Shown piece by piece: positions 32,750-41,958 of a DNA stretch of 64,000 nt (position 1 is the stretch's first letter; each line of letters begins with the position of its first letter). The notes beneath the pieces are model-generated. The model had not been told where the DNA came from and ran no database searches. It saw only the letters and a program-made list of their open reading frames with translations. The DNA comes from CAZKBP01 sp964551015. Lineage in GTDB: Bacteria > Bacteroidota > Bacteroidia > Cytophagales > Microscillaceae. The DNA is taken from positions 248,001 to 312,000 of the forward strand of contig CAZKBP010000001.1 of the NCBI GenBank assembly GCA_964551015.1, written 5' to 3'. A program made the translations under genes and the position numbers.

Positions 32750-35122
32750 TTGAAGCGATTTATTGAAAATATTGTCATTTCCCGTTTTTTCTATTCTTTT
32801 CCTATTCAGCTTCTACTTCATAATATTAAGAAGAATCATGTATTGCTGCTCTTCTGGATCATTATTTTAGGGATCGTAACCGAAACACTAGGTAACAGCA
32901 TAGGAGTTCCCTCCCTTTTTCTAGACCCAGAATATCGTAATAAGGTTGATTTCTGGAGTTTTTTTATTATCGGTTTCACGCTGGGAGTTTTTATGATGTC
33001 TTATCATATTATTTCCTACATTTTGGATGCGCCCCACTTCAGCTTTATTGGTAATCTGAGGCGGCCTTTTACCAAATTTTTTATCAATAATAGCATTATT
33101 CCCGCGGTGGTCATCGTGATCTACGTGTGGAATATGATCGAGTACCAGTCTTCCTATGAGCAGAACGATGCCTGGAAAATCAGCCTCAGAACCACAGGCT
33201 TATTGATCGGCACGCTTTCTTCTTCACTCACTATGTTTTTGTATTTTATCAGTACGAATCAGGATGTGTTCAAAATATTGGCTTCCAGAGTTGACCAACG
33301 CCTCAAGCGCACCGTAGCGGTACGGGTCAATGTGCTCCGACGTATCCGTGATACCCGAAGTCGAAAAGTCAGAGTGGATTATTATTTGGGGAATTCTATG
33401 CGTTTACGCAAGCTAGATCAGCGCATGGCTCACGACCAACAGGCAGTACTCAGAGTTTTCGATCAAAATCATCTAAATGCTGTCATCATCCAACTGAGTA
33501 CTTTCGGCATCATTCTTCTGATCGGCACCCTGCGGGATTATCCTTTCTTCCAAATACCAGCCGGAGCGAGTCTTTTGCTCTTTTTTACGATTTTGTTGAT
33601 GTTTGCGGGGGTTTTGTCTTATTGGCTGCGAGGTTGGTCCTTTACTTTTGCTATTCTATTAATTCTTTTAATCAATTTTTTGATGAAAGAAAAAGTACTC
33701 ACTACCGACTACGAAGCCTTTGGGCTAGATTATGAAACCACCAAAGCCGAGTACTCACTTGGCCGCGTGAAAGAACTCAGCGGCGATGCCTACTACGCTC
33801 AAGATAAGCAATTGACACTGGTGGCCTTAGAAAATTGGAAGCAAAAATTCCAACAAGAAAATCCGGGCAAGAAACCAATGATGGTTTTCGTCTGCACCAG
33901 TGGCGGAGGGCAGCGGGCAGCCGTGTGGACAATGCGCACCCTGCAATTTGTAGATAGCACGCTGAATGGAGGACTCATGCGCCATACGATGCTTTTCACG
34001 GGAGCTTCGGGGGGCTTAGTCGGAGCAGCTTATTTTAGAGAACTTTGGTTGAGGCGAGAACTATACCGAAGAGGAGAAAGCAAAATTTATCTCAATCCCT
34101 ACGACGAAAAATACCTGAATAATATCGCCAAGGACAATCTCAACGCGATCGTATTCAGCCTCGTCGTGAATGATCTTTTCTTTGGTTTTCAGAAATTTGA
34201 GTACGCCCGCCACCTCTACGATAAGGACCGAGGCTATGCCTTTGAGCAACAGCTGAATCTCAACACCGAAGGAATACTCGATAAGCCCCTCTGTGACTAC
34301 CGAGAGCCGGAGTTACTTTCTATCGTACCGATGATGATTCTTGCCCCCACCATTGTAAATGACGGTCGTAAGCTCTTTATTTCGCCTCTAAATGTATCCT
34401 ACATGACCGTGCCTCGGATTGATCAAATCCGTTTTCTGAACCAAAAAACCAAAGGCATAGAATTTTTGCGTTTTTTCGAGGAACAAAATGCTCATGATCT
34501 TCGCTTTCTGAGTGCCCTGAGAATGAGTGCCACTTTCCCCTACGTAACGCCCAACGTGAAATTACCGAGCGAACCAGAGATGGAAATCATGGACGCGGGT
34601 CTTTCGGACAACTTTGGTGTTTCGGACGCGGTGCGTTTCCTCTATGCTTTCAAAGATTGGATCGCAGAAAATACGGCGGGGGTTACTTTTGTATCCATTC
34701 GGGATACTCAGAAGGATAAACCCATCGAGCGGCGTCTGGAGCAATCTCTTTTTCAGCGAATTTTTACACCTTTGGCCAGCTTGTATGGAAATTTGGAATA
34801 TCTACAAGATATTAGCAATGATAATATGGTTGAATTTGCGCGTTCTTGGTTTGATAAGGGTTTTCAAATCCATCGGGTAGAATTTCAATACGTACCCATT
34901 TCTCAAAATTTGGAAGAAATTCGTCAAAAGCAAAAAGCATTTCAAAACCAGGAAGAAGAAGAAGCTGAGGAAAAAGGAGAAGAAACTTACAAGGTCATCA
35001 CCATCGAGCGGGCGGCGCTCAGTTGGCGACTTACCGAAAAGGAAAAAGAAAGTATCAAACGCACTATTTATGAACTCCGTAACCAGTTTGCCATCCAACA
35101 GTTGGAGCGACTCTTGGAGTAA
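32750..35122 (+). CDS. Membrane-anchored patatin-like phospholipase
   Basis: The 790-residue protein combines an N-terminal membrane region with several hydrophobic segments (about 29-51, 66-90, 106-124, 143-165, 243-262 and 271-312) with a C-terminal patatin domain (about 375-690). In the patatin part the oxyanion segment is VCTSGGGQRAAVW, the nucleophile elbow is GASGG (in FTGASGGLVGAA) and the catalytic Asp is in EIMDAGLSDNFGVSDA. The start is TTG 32750; an in-frame TAA 15 bp upstream rules out a longer protein, and the next Met lies far into the membrane region. A C-terminal Glu-rich segment (about 728-750) may be a coiled coil. It is a second patatin, much larger than the one at 693-1700. 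Confidence 0.82.
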   Translation: MKRFIENIVISRFFYSFPIQLLLHNIKKNHVLLLFWIIILGIVTETLGNSIGVPSLFLDPEYRNKVDFWSFFIIGFTLGVFMMSYHIISYILDAPHFSFIGNLRRPFTKFFINNSIIPAVVIVIYVWNMIEYQSSYEQNDAWKISLRTTGLLIGTLSSSLTMFLYFISTNQDVFKILASRVDQRLKRTVAVRVNVLRRIRDTRSRKVRVDYYLGNSMRLRKLDQRMAHDQQAVLRVFDQNHLNAVIIQLSTFGIILLIGTLRDYPFFQIPAGASLLLFFTILLMFAGVLSYWLRGWSFTFAILLILLINFLMKEKVLTTDYEAFGLDYETTKAEYSLGRVKELSGDAYYAQDKQLTLVALENWKQKFQQENPGKKPMMVFVCTSGGGQRAAVWTMRTLQFVDSTLNGGLMRHTMLFTGASGGLVGAAYFRELWLRRELYRRGESKIYLNPYDEKYLNNIAKDNLNAIVFSLVVNDLFFGFQKFEYARHLYDKDRGYAFEQQLNLNTEGILDKPLCDYREPELLSIVPMMILAPTIVNDGRKLFISPLNVSYMTVPRIDQIRFLNQKTKGIEFLRFFEEQNAHDLRFLSALRMSATFPYVTPNVKLPSEPEMEIMDAGLSDNFGVSDAVRFLYAFKDWIAENTAGVTFVSIRDTQKDKPIERRLEQSLFQRIFTPLASLYGNLEYLQDISNDNMVEFARSWFDKGFQIHRVEFQYVPISQNLEEIRQKQKAFQNQEEEEAEEKGEETYKVITIERAALSWRLTEKEKESIKRTIYELRNQFAIQQLERLLE

Positions 35123-35144
35123 TTCTTTATGAGAAAGTTATTTA

Positions 35145-35271
35145 AGCGGAGAGCCGCAGAGGGAGCGCAGAGAACCACAGAGCGTGCTCAATGATACTGA
35201 CGTCTGGAAAAGCATGGCTGGTTAAAATTCTAATTTTTTATTCTCCCGAATCCCGCTGTGGCTCTCTGTGT
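35145..35271. repeat. CACAGAG-type intergenic inverted repeat
   Basis: The left half (35145-35191) is rich in AGAGCC, CGCAGAG and CCACAGAG words; the right half (35252-35271) is the complement of ACACAGAGAGCCACAGCGGG, with about 14 of 17 aligned bases matching. It lies between the patatin gene and typA and resembles the CACAGAG stretch at 13521-13543. Confidence 0.45.
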
Positions 35272-35416
35272 AAGCCAAATCTATCAGCTTCTAAGCAATT
35301 TCTCCAAAAACCCTCAGATTGCAAAAAAATTAGCCAAAAATGATACTAAGATAAGTTAGTACTTCAATCTTCAAAAAACCTTAATCTACAAACCTCACCT
35401 TTGCTCAGCTTTTTCG

Positions 35417-35424
35417 TATCTTTG
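35417..35424 (+). promoter_or_regulatory. -7 element TATCTTTG of the typA promoter
   Basis: TATCTTTG matches TAnnTTTG, 46 bp before the typA start. A TTTG lies upstream at 35400-35403 but with a 13-bp spacer, shorter than usual. A small hairpin AGGGA-gtgat-TCCCT occurs in the leader. Confidence 0.5.
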
Positions 35425-35469
35425 CACCTTAAATTTAGCAGGGAGTGATTCCCTAAATATTAAAAAACC

Positions 35470-37278
35470 ATGCAAAGTATCCGTAACATCGCCATCATCG
35501 CTCACGTTGACCACGGCAAAACTACCTTGGTGGATAAGATCATCCACGCCTCCAAGCTCTTCCGAGAAAACCAGCAATTTGACGACCTGATCCTCGATAA
35601 CAATGACTTAGAACGAGAACGAGGCATCACCATCGTCTCCAAAAATGTATCCGTTCGCTACAAAGACGTCAAAATCAATATCATCGATACCCCCGGTCAC
35701 GCCGACTTCGGTGGAGAAGTAGAACGGGTTCTCAAAATGGCCGACGGTGTGCTCTTGCTGGTAGATGCCTTCGAGGGCCCCATGCCACAAACTCGTTTTG
35801 TATTGAGCAAAGCCCTTTCTTTGGGTCTAACTCCCATCGTGGTGGTAAATAAGGTAGACAAGCCCAACTGTCGCCCTGACGAAGTACACGAAGCCGTGTT
35901 TGATTTAATGTTTAGCCTAGACGCCACCGAAGAGCAACTAGATTTTGTAACGCTCTATGGTTCGGCCAAGCAAGGCTGGATGGGCGAAGATTGGCAGAAA
36001 CCCACAGATACCATCGAGCCCCTTTTGGACGCGATTTTAGAGCATATCCCACCTGCCCCTTCCTACGAGGGAACTCCACAAATGCAAATCACTTCTCTGG
36101 ATTATTCTTCCTTTGTCGGACGAATCGCCATCGGGCGCGTATACCGAGGTACTTTGCAAGAAAATAAAGATTATATTTTGTTTAAAGACGATGATAGCAC
36201 TAAGAAAATCCGCATCAAAGAGCTACAAGTTTTTGAAGGTTTGGGAAAAGCCAAGGTTTCAGAAGTGAATGCAGGAGAAATTTGTGCCATCACGGGCTTA
36301 GATGACTTCACCATTGGCGATACCGTGGCGGATTTGGAGAATCCCGAACCACTACCACGCATTGATATTGATGAGCCTACGATGAATATGCTCTTTACGA
36401 TCAATGACTCTCCTTTCTTTGGCAAAGAGGGTAAATTTGTAACCTCTCGCCACCTACGTGATCGCCTTTACAAAGAAACCGAAAAGAACCTCGCCCTGCG
36501 GGTTGTCAATACAGATAGTGAAGATAAATTCTTGGTTTACGGACGAGGAATCCTGCATTTGTCCGTACTCATTGAAACCATGCGCCGTGAAGGGTATGAA
36601 TTTCAGGTAGGACAGCCCCAAGTGATTCTCAAAGAAGTAGATGGCCAGAAGCATGAGCCTTTTGAGACACTAGTCATTGATGTGCCCGCCGAAGTTTCTG
36701 GCAAAGCCATTGAGCTGGTGACCCAACGCAAGGGCGAACTTCTGATTATGGAAACCAAAGGCGAGTGGCAGCATCTCGAGTTTAGCATCCCCGCGCGAGG
36801 ATTGATTGGCCTGAGAAATCAAGTTTTGACCGCTACGGGTGGAGAAGCCGTGATGAACCACCGCTTTGAAGCCTACAAACCCTTTAAAGGAGAAATTCCC
36901 GGACGAATCAACGGCTCACTCATTTCTATGGAGGCTGGGGCTTCCACGGGCTATGCCATTGACAAACTTCAAGATCGTGGACGCTTCTTCATTGATCCAG
37001 GTGAGGATGTGTATACTGGTCAAGTAATTGGTGAACACAGCCGCTCTAACGATCTGGTTGTCAACGTGCAAAAAGGTAAAAAACTTACCAATATGCGTGC
37101 CGCTGGCTCGGACGATAACGCTAAGATCGCTCCCAAAACCCAATTCTCTCTAGAAGAAACTTTGGAATATATCCAAAAAGACGAATACGTGGAAATCACG
37201 CCCGAATCTATCCGTATGCGTAAAATTCTCTTGGATGAAAATGCACGGAAGCGGGCAGCCAACGCGGCGGTTTCCTAA
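35470..37278 (+). CDS. typA: Ribosome-associated GTPase TypA/BipA
   Basis: The 602-residue protein is a translational GTPase of the EF-G/EF-Tu superfamily that binds 70S ribosomes and affects assembly and growth under stress or cold. The G1 loop is AHVDHGKT at 11-18, the switch II region IDTPGHADFGGEVERV (about 72-87) and the NKXD motif NKVDKPNCRP (about 126-135). The BipA-specific C-terminal domain includes ETKGEWQHLEFSIPARGLIG and MRAAGSDDNAKIAP. The length matches the family (about 600-610). It is a single-gene unit closed by a strong hairpin. Confidence 0.97.
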   Translation: MQSIRNIAIIAHVDHGKTTLVDKIIHASKLFRENQQFDDLILDNNDLERERGITIVSKNVSVRYKDVKINIIDTPGHADFGGEVERVLKMADGVLLLVDAFEGPMPQTRFVLSKALSLGLTPIVVVNKVDKPNCRPDEVHEAVFDLMFSLDATEEQLDFVTLYGSAKQGWMGEDWQKPTDTIEPLLDAILEHIPPAPSYEGTPQMQITSLDYSSFVGRIAIGRVYRGTLQENKDYILFKDDDSTKKIRIKELQVFEGLGKAKVSEVNAGEICAITGLDDFTIGDTVADLENPEPLPRIDIDEPTMNMLFTINDSPFFGKEGKFVTSRHLRDRLYKETEKNLALRVVNTDSEDKFLVYGRGILHLSVLIETMRREGYEFQVGQPQVILKEVDGQKHEPFETLVIDVPAEVSGKAIELVTQRKGELLIMETKGEWQHLEFSIPARGLIGLRNQVLTATGGEAVMNHRFEAYKPFKGEIPGRINGSLISMEAGASTGYAIDKLQDRGRFFIDPGEDVYTGQVIGEHSRSNDLVVNVQKGKKLTNMRAAGSDDNAKIAPKTQFSLEETLEYIQKDEYVEITPESIRMRKILLDENARKRAANAAVS

Positions 37279-37336
37279 TGGGTTGGAGCTTGCTGGTTCA
37301 ATAAGAAAATATTCTCTAAAGTGGAATATGAAGGTA

Positions 37337-37368
37337 AAAAGGTTGTAAGCTTAAACTTACAACCTTTT
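37337..37368 (+). terminator. Strong hairpin terminator after typA
   Basis: Perfect 13-bp stem AAAAGGTTGTAAG / CTTACAACCTTTT (37337-37349 and 37356-37368) with a 6-nt loop; the T residues closing the stem serve as the T-tract. Confidence 0.8.
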
Positions 37369-37402
37369 GCAATTTCTAAAAGGGTGGGCAAAAGACAGAC
37401 CC

Positions 37403-37470
37403 TTAACCGCCTAAATTCTAGCTCCTAACTCCTCTCTCCTAAATTCTGGCTCCCCTCTCTTAAATTCCCA
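37403..37470. repeat. GAGCTAG-family element, half-sites in tandem
   Basis: Pyrimidine-rich copies of TAAATTC-(T)-AGCTCC / TAAATTCTGGCTCC / TAAATTCCC lie in tandem. CGCCTAAATTCT (37408-37419) is identical to 9372-9383. No complementary left arm is present, so this looks like a half element. Confidence 0.5.
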
Positions 37471-37526
37471 CCCAAATATTCCCTTTTTTCTTTTATCTTG
37501 GCTAAAATTGTCATACACTCACTCAA

Positions 37527-37994
37527 ATGCAAAAGCTTATGAAAGTTGTCAAAGGATTAGACGACATCAAAGCCCTCGTGGGGCAAGAAATCGGAACTTC
37601 CGACTGGGTCGTGATAGAGCAAAGCCGCATCAATGATTTTGCTGATGCTACTCTAGACCACCAATGGATTCATATTGATGAAGAAAAAGCTAAAGCCTCT
37701 CCCCTGAGAACCACCATCGCCCACGGGTTTTTGACGCTTTCCCTCTTACCGTACTTGACCTCGCAAATTTGGAAAGTAGAAGGAGCCAGAATGGGGCTGA
37801 ATTATGGTCTGGACAAAGTCCGCTTCCCCGAAATGGTACCCGTGGGAAGTAAGGTTCGCGCCCGTGCCACCTTGACTTCGGCTGATGATATATCAGGAAA
37901 CGGTGTTCACTTGAAAACAACCGTAACTATTGAACGGGAGGGAGGCAATAAACCCGTGTGTGTGGCCGAGTCACTTTCTAGAATTTATTTTTAG
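37527..37994 (+). CDS. MaoC-like dehydratase / (R)-enoyl-CoA hydratase
   Basis: The 155-residue hot-dog-fold protein has the hydratase-2 motif around NDFADATLDHQWIHID (the Asp/His dyad, about 37-52) and ASPLRTTIAHGFLTLSLLP (about 57-75). It would hydrate 2-enoyl-CoA to (R)-3-hydroxyacyl-CoA in fatty-acid or polyhydroxyalkanoate metabolism. The start is ATG 37527; MKVVKG at 37539 is an alternative. A TATCTTGG sequence about 33 bp upstream is one base off the -7 consensus. It is a single-gene unit; related acyl-CoA genes lie at 18.5-20.5 kb. Confidence 0.88.
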   Translation: MQKLMKVVKGLDDIKALVGQEIGTSDWVVIEQSRINDFADATLDHQWIHIDEEKAKASPLRTTIAHGFLTLSLLPYLTSQIWKVEGARMGLNYGLDKVRFPEMVPVGSKVRARATLTSADDISGNGVHLKTTVTIEREGGNKPVCVAESLSRIYF

Positions 37995-38179
37995 GTAGTT
38001 AGCTTTTAGTGTTCAGCCCTGAGCTTTCTAACTCTGATTTGGTTTTTGTAAATGCTGTAACAGTTAGCTGTACGCTCATCACTGACTACCAAAAAGAGAA
38101 CGGGCTGTTTTGAATCTCTCAATTTCCCCCTATCTTGGGTTCACAAATTTTTTGATTGAGAAACTGAATCTAAATTATT

Positions 38180-38584
38180 ATGGCTGTATACGAAAGTCCT
38201 TATTTGATCATCAACTACGATGAAGAGATAGGAGCCATCACCGAAGAATGGCAATTAGATTTTACCACCCAAGTCGCCGGGGATAACTTCAGAGAACCCT
38301 TGAAAAAGCTACTTCAGGAGTTCGAGGCTCGCAAAGCTACCAAGTGGCTCTGCGATAATACCGAGCAAAAAACAATAGACTCTAAAGATCAACTCTGGCT
38401 GGAAGAACACTACTACCCCAAATTGATTGATCTTGGTCTACAAACTATTGCCCTCGTGAATGCCAAGGATATCATGGAGACAGATTATGCAAAAAATAGC
38501 TTACAAAATCTGCGAGAAGCTGTAATCACTATCGAGGTCTTTAACAAAAACCAAAGCGCCCGCGAATGGCTAAGTAAGCAATAA
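38180..38584 (+). CDS. STAS/SEC14-like small soluble protein
   Basis: The 134-residue protein begins MAVYESPYLIINYDEEIGAI and alternates beta-strands and helices as in STAS/SpoIIAA-like domains. Recognisable segments are ATKWLCDNTEQKTIDSKDQLWLE split by loops, GLQTIALVNAKDIMETD, and a C-terminal ITIEVFNKNQSAREWL. Proteins with this pattern are common in Bacteroidota and are usually annotated as STAS/SEC14-domain or uncharacterised. No enzymatic residues are evident; a role in anti-anti-sigma-like or lipid binding would be a guess. Confidence 0.65.
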   Translation: MAVYESPYLIINYDEEIGAITEEWQLDFTTQVAGDNFREPLKKLLQEFEARKATKWLCDNTEQKTIDSKDQLWLEEHYYPKLIDLGLQTIALVNAKDIMETDYAKNSLQNLREAVITIEVFNKNQSAREWLSKQ

Positions 38585-38605
38585 AACTGGAATTTAATTT
38601 TTATC

Positions 38606-38640
38606 AAAAGAACAAGGTGCCTGCTTCCTTGTTCTTTTTT
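38606..38640 (+). terminator. Intrinsic terminator after the STAS-like gene
   Basis: Perfect 12-bp stem AAAAGAACAAGG / CCTTGTTCTTTT (38606-38617 and 38627-38638) with a 9-nt loop and a continuing T-run. Confidence 0.85.
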
Positions 38641-38722
38641 ATGAAATCTAGTTTGCATTTCATAGAATCCAAAAACTGACGATTGACGGCTGCATGCTAC
38701 CCAAGCTTATTCTTTGACGCTT

Positions 38723-40234
38723 ATGAAAATCTTAAATGTATTTCAAACTCGAGATTTAGACGATTACACCATCGCACACGAGCCAATTAGCTCCGTAGAT
38801 TTGATGGAGAGAGCCTCCAAAGCGTTCACTGGAGCATTTACCACCAAATTTGACAAAAAACAAAAAGTCCACATTTTTTGCGGATTAGGCAATAACGGGG
38901 GAGATGGCTTGGCGATTGCACGTCTCTTGATTCAAGAGAACTATCAGGTAGAAGTGCATGTATTGCGTTTTTCTGATAAAAATGCTCCCGATTTTGCTAT
39001 TAATTATCGCCGCCTCAAAGAATGGCTGGAGCCTCGCGAAATCAGAGAAATTACCGATTTTCCGACGATTCCTCAAGAGGCTATCATCATCGATGCCATG
39101 TTTGGGTCAGGACTCTCCCGCCCCCTGGAGGGCTTGCCGGCCGAAATCGTCTCGGCCATCAATGAACTGCCTAATACCAAAGTAGCCGTAGATATTGCCT
39201 CTGGCTTGTACGCAGATACGCCCTTTGAGGAAGATCAAATTATTCTGGAGGTAGATCACACGATTAGTTTTCAGATGCCCAAATTGGCTTTTATGCTTCC
39301 CCAAAATAGCCCTTACGTTGGGCAATGGGAAGTGGTACCCATTGAACTCCACGAAGATTATATTCAATCGGCAAAAACCTCCTATTATAGCCTAGAAGCC
39401 AGCTACATCAAGCGTCTTTTGCGCAAGCGACAGAAGTTTGATCATAAAGGAAGCTTTGGTCATGCCTTGATGCTGCTAGGAAGCCACGGGAAAATGGGTG
39501 CTGCTGTTTTAGCGGCGCGTGCTTGCATGCACAGTGGAGTAGGTTTGCTCACGGTGCATATTCCCCAATGTGGCTATCAAATTATGCAAGTGGCCGTGCC
39601 AGAGGCAATGGTAACCACTGATTTTTCGGATAAATTTATCACGCAATTACCTGAGTTCCCTGAAAAAAAATACCAAGCCATCGGCATCGGCTGTGGAATT
39701 GACCAATATACACCCACGCTCAATCTCCTCGAGCAATTGATTAACTATGCCGAAAACCCCCTGGTCTTGGATGCAGATGCACTCAATCTATTGGGAGCCA
39801 ATCCTTGGCTCTTGGAGCGTTTGCCACCTGAAAGTATCCTCACGCCTCATCCCAAGGAGTTCGAGCGTATTTCCCGTAAGGCCGCCAATGACTATGAACG
39901 CTTAGAAATTTTGCAAAATTTCTGTCAAAGCTACCAAGTACACGTGGTACTCAAAGGAGCGCACACGGCCATGGCTAGCCCCGATGAAATGATTTACTTC
40001 AATACCACCGGTAATCCGGGTATGGCTACGGCGGGTAGCGGAGATGTGCTGACAGGCATCATCACGAGTTTATTAGCTCAGGGTTATGCCCCAAGAGATG
40101 CCGCCCATCTGGGCGTTTACCTACACGGTTTGGCGGGTGATTTTGCGTTGGAGCAAGAAAGCCCCGAATCACTTACGGCCTCAGATCTGATAGAAAATCT
40201 AGGAAAAGCTTTTAAACAAATCATGGTAAATTGA
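38723..40234 (+). CDS. nnr: Bifunctional NAD(P)H-hydrate epimerase / ADP-dependent NAD(P)H-hydrate dehydratase
   Basis: The 503-residue enzyme repairs hydrated nicotinamide nucleotides. The N-terminal YjeF_N epimerase domain (about 1-215) has HIFCGLGNNGGDGLAIARLL and AIIIDAMFGSGLSRPL. The C-terminal ribokinase-like dehydratase domain (about 220-503) has FGHALMLLGSHGKMGAAVLA, LVLDADALNLL, LTPHPKEFERI and the conserved NTTGNPGMATAGSGDVLTG. The ATG at 38723 is preferred over the in-frame TTG at 38714. The domain order and length are those of bacterial Nnr. It is a single-gene unit. Confidence 0.95.
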   Translation: MKILNVFQTRDLDDYTIAHEPISSVDLMERASKAFTGAFTTKFDKKQKVHIFCGLGNNGGDGLAIARLLIQENYQVEVHVLRFSDKNAPDFAINYRRLKEWLEPREIREITDFPTIPQEAIIIDAMFGSGLSRPLEGLPAEIVSAINELPNTKVAVDIASGLYADTPFEEDQIILEVDHTISFQMPKLAFMLPQNSPYVGQWEVVPIELHEDYIQSAKTSYYSLEASYIKRLLRKRQKFDHKGSFGHALMLLGSHGKMGAAVLAARACMHSGVGLLTVHIPQCGYQIMQVAVPEAMVTTDFSDKFITQLPEFPEKKYQAIGIGCGIDQYTPTLNLLEQLINYAENPLVLDADALNLLGANPWLLERLPPESILTPHPKEFERISRKAANDYERLEILQNFCQSYQVHVVLKGAHTAMASPDEMIYFNTTGNPGMATAGSGDVLTGIITSLLAQGYAPRDAAHLGVYLHGLAGDFALEQESPESLTASDLIENLGKAFKQIMVN

Positions 40235-40345
40235 TAATAAATAAGAAGATTGATTTTTTGGGTGGAATTGAGGGCTAGACTTTATGCCAAAGATGTTGAT
40301 TATAATTCCTTATTTTCTCATAGAAAAAATCAATAGGCTTAAACA

Positions 40346-40374
40346 TTGATTACTAATTATTTGTTGTAAATTTG
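40346..40374 (+). promoter_or_regulatory. Promoter of sufB
   Basis: TTG (40346-40348) and TAAATTTG (40367-40374) are separated by 18 bp, a good fit to the Bacteroidota consensus, about 50 bp before the sufB start codon. Confidence 0.65.
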
Positions 40375-40424
40375 AAATTACTTAAAATCAGTCTAAATAA
40401 AAGCGATTTTAAACTCCTAACTTC

Positions 40425-41870
40425 ATGAGCAAAGAAACAGATATCTTAGAACAGCATATAAATTCTGACTATAAATACGGTTTTGAAACAAAAGTAGAGC
40501 TCGATTCTGCCCCCAAAGGGCTTAACGAGGATATTGTTCGTTTCATCTCCGCCAAGAAAGAAGAGCCCGAATGGATGCTCGAGTGGCGCCTCAAAGCCTA
40601 TCATCACTGGCTTACCATGGAAGAGCCTACTTGGGCCAACGTGACTTTCCCACCCATTGACTATCAAGACGTCATCTACTACGCCGCTCCTAAGCAAAAA
40701 GTGAAGCCCAAGAGCTTGGACGAAGTAGACCCAGAACTACTTGAGACTTTTAAGAAATTAGGGATTTCCCTAGAAGAACAAAAGCGTCTTACGGGAGTAG
40801 CCGTGGATGCCGTGATGGATAGTGTATCTATCGGTACGACCTTCAAGGAAAAACTAGGAGAGTTAGGCATTATCTTCTGCTCAATGAGCGAAGCCATTCA
40901 AGATCATCCTGAATTAGTTAAGAAATACATCGGTAAAGTCGTTCCTCCAAGCGATAATTACTTCGCAGCTCTGAATTCTGCGGTATTTAGCGATGGTTCT
41001 TTCTGCTATATTCCCAAGGGAGTACGTTGCCCGATGGAGCTTTCTACCTATTTCCGTATCAATGCGGCTAATACGGGACAGTTTGAGCGTACCTTGGTTG
41101 TGGCCGAAGAAAGTAGCTACGTGAGCTACCTAGAAGGCTGTACGGCTCCGATGCGAGATGAAAATCAATTGCACGCCGCCGTGGTAGAATTGATCGCAAT
41201 GGATAATGCCGAAATCAAATATTCCACCGTACAAAACTGGTACCCCGGCGATAAAAACGGCAAAGGCGGTATCTACAATTTCGTAACCAAGCGTGGTATT
41301 TGCGAAGGCGCAAACTCCAAAATTTCTTGGACACAGGTAGAGACAGGTTCCGCCATTACTTGGAAATATCCAAGCTGTGTACTCAAGGGAGATAATTCTA
41401 TCGGAGAGTTTTATTCCGTGGCCGTTACCAACAATTACCAACAGGCCGATACAGGAACGAAGATGGTGCACATTGGTAAAAATACCAAGAGCCGCATTGT
41501 TTCTAAGGGGATTTCTGCTGGGAAAAGCCAAAATTCTTACCGTGGTCAGGTCAAAGTCTTCAAGAGAGCCGAAAACGCTCGTAATTTCTCTCAGTGCGAT
41601 TCCTTATTGATGGGCGACCAATGTGGGGCACATACTTTCCCCTACATCGAGGTGGACAACAACACGGGTATCGTTGAGCACGAGGCCACCACTTCTAAAA
41701 TTGGTGAAGACCAACTTTTCTATTGCACCCAGCGCGGGATTGACCCCGAAGCAGCGGTCGCCTTGATTGTCAATGGCTACGCCAAAGAAGTATTAAAACA
41801 ATTACCGATGGAATTTGCCGTAGAAGCGCAAAAGCTACTGGCTATTAGCCTAGAAGGTAGTGTCGGGTAA
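40425..41870 (+). CDS. sufB: Fe-S cluster assembly scaffold protein SufB
   Basis: The 481-residue cytoplasmic protein is the scaffold of the SUF system, on which SufBC2D builds iron-sulfur clusters. The family landmarks are SDGSFCYIPKGVRCPMELST (about 190-209), SYVSYLEGCTAPMRDENQLH, YSTVQNWYPGD and the C-terminal EHEATTSKIGEDQLFYCTQRG. The Cys in LEGCTAP and the one in NFSQCDSLLMG are present. The length is typical. Unlike the usual arrangement, sufC, sufD and sufS do not follow: a terminator and a convergent protease gene come next, so sufB is alone here and its partners must be elsewhere. Confidence 0.96.
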   Translation: MSKETDILEQHINSDYKYGFETKVELDSAPKGLNEDIVRFISAKKEEPEWMLEWRLKAYHHWLTMEEPTWANVTFPPIDYQDVIYYAAPKQKVKPKSLDEVDPELLETFKKLGISLEEQKRLTGVAVDAVMDSVSIGTTFKEKLGELGIIFCSMSEAIQDHPELVKKYIGKVVPPSDNYFAALNSAVFSDGSFCYIPKGVRCPMELSTYFRINAANTGQFERTLVVAEESSYVSYLEGCTAPMRDENQLHAAVVELIAMDNAEIKYSTVQNWYPGDKNGKGGIYNFVTKRGICEGANSKISWTQVETGSAITWKYPSCVLKGDNSIGEFYSVAVTNNYQQADTGTKMVHIGKNTKSRIVSKGISAGKSQNSYRGQVKVFKRAENARNFSQCDSLLMGDQCGAHTFPYIEVDNNTGIVEHEATTSKIGEDQLFYCTQRGIDPEAAVALIVNGYAKEVLKQLPMEFAVEAQKLLAISLEGSVG

Positions 41871-41892
41871 GTAAAAATGGCCAGACTCCGTA

Positions 41893-41933
41893 AAAAAACC
41901 TTGGGCAGTCTTTATGGCTACCCAAGGTTTTTT
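41893..41933. terminator. Bidirectional terminator between sufB and the HEIGH protease gene
   Basis: Perfect 13-bp stem AAAAAACCTTGGG / CCCAAGGTTTTTT (41893-41905 and 41921-41933) with a 15-nt loop. The A and T ends provide a T-tract in both directions. Confidence 0.88.
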
Positions 41934-41958
41934 GGTTTAATATTCTCCTAAACTCTAA

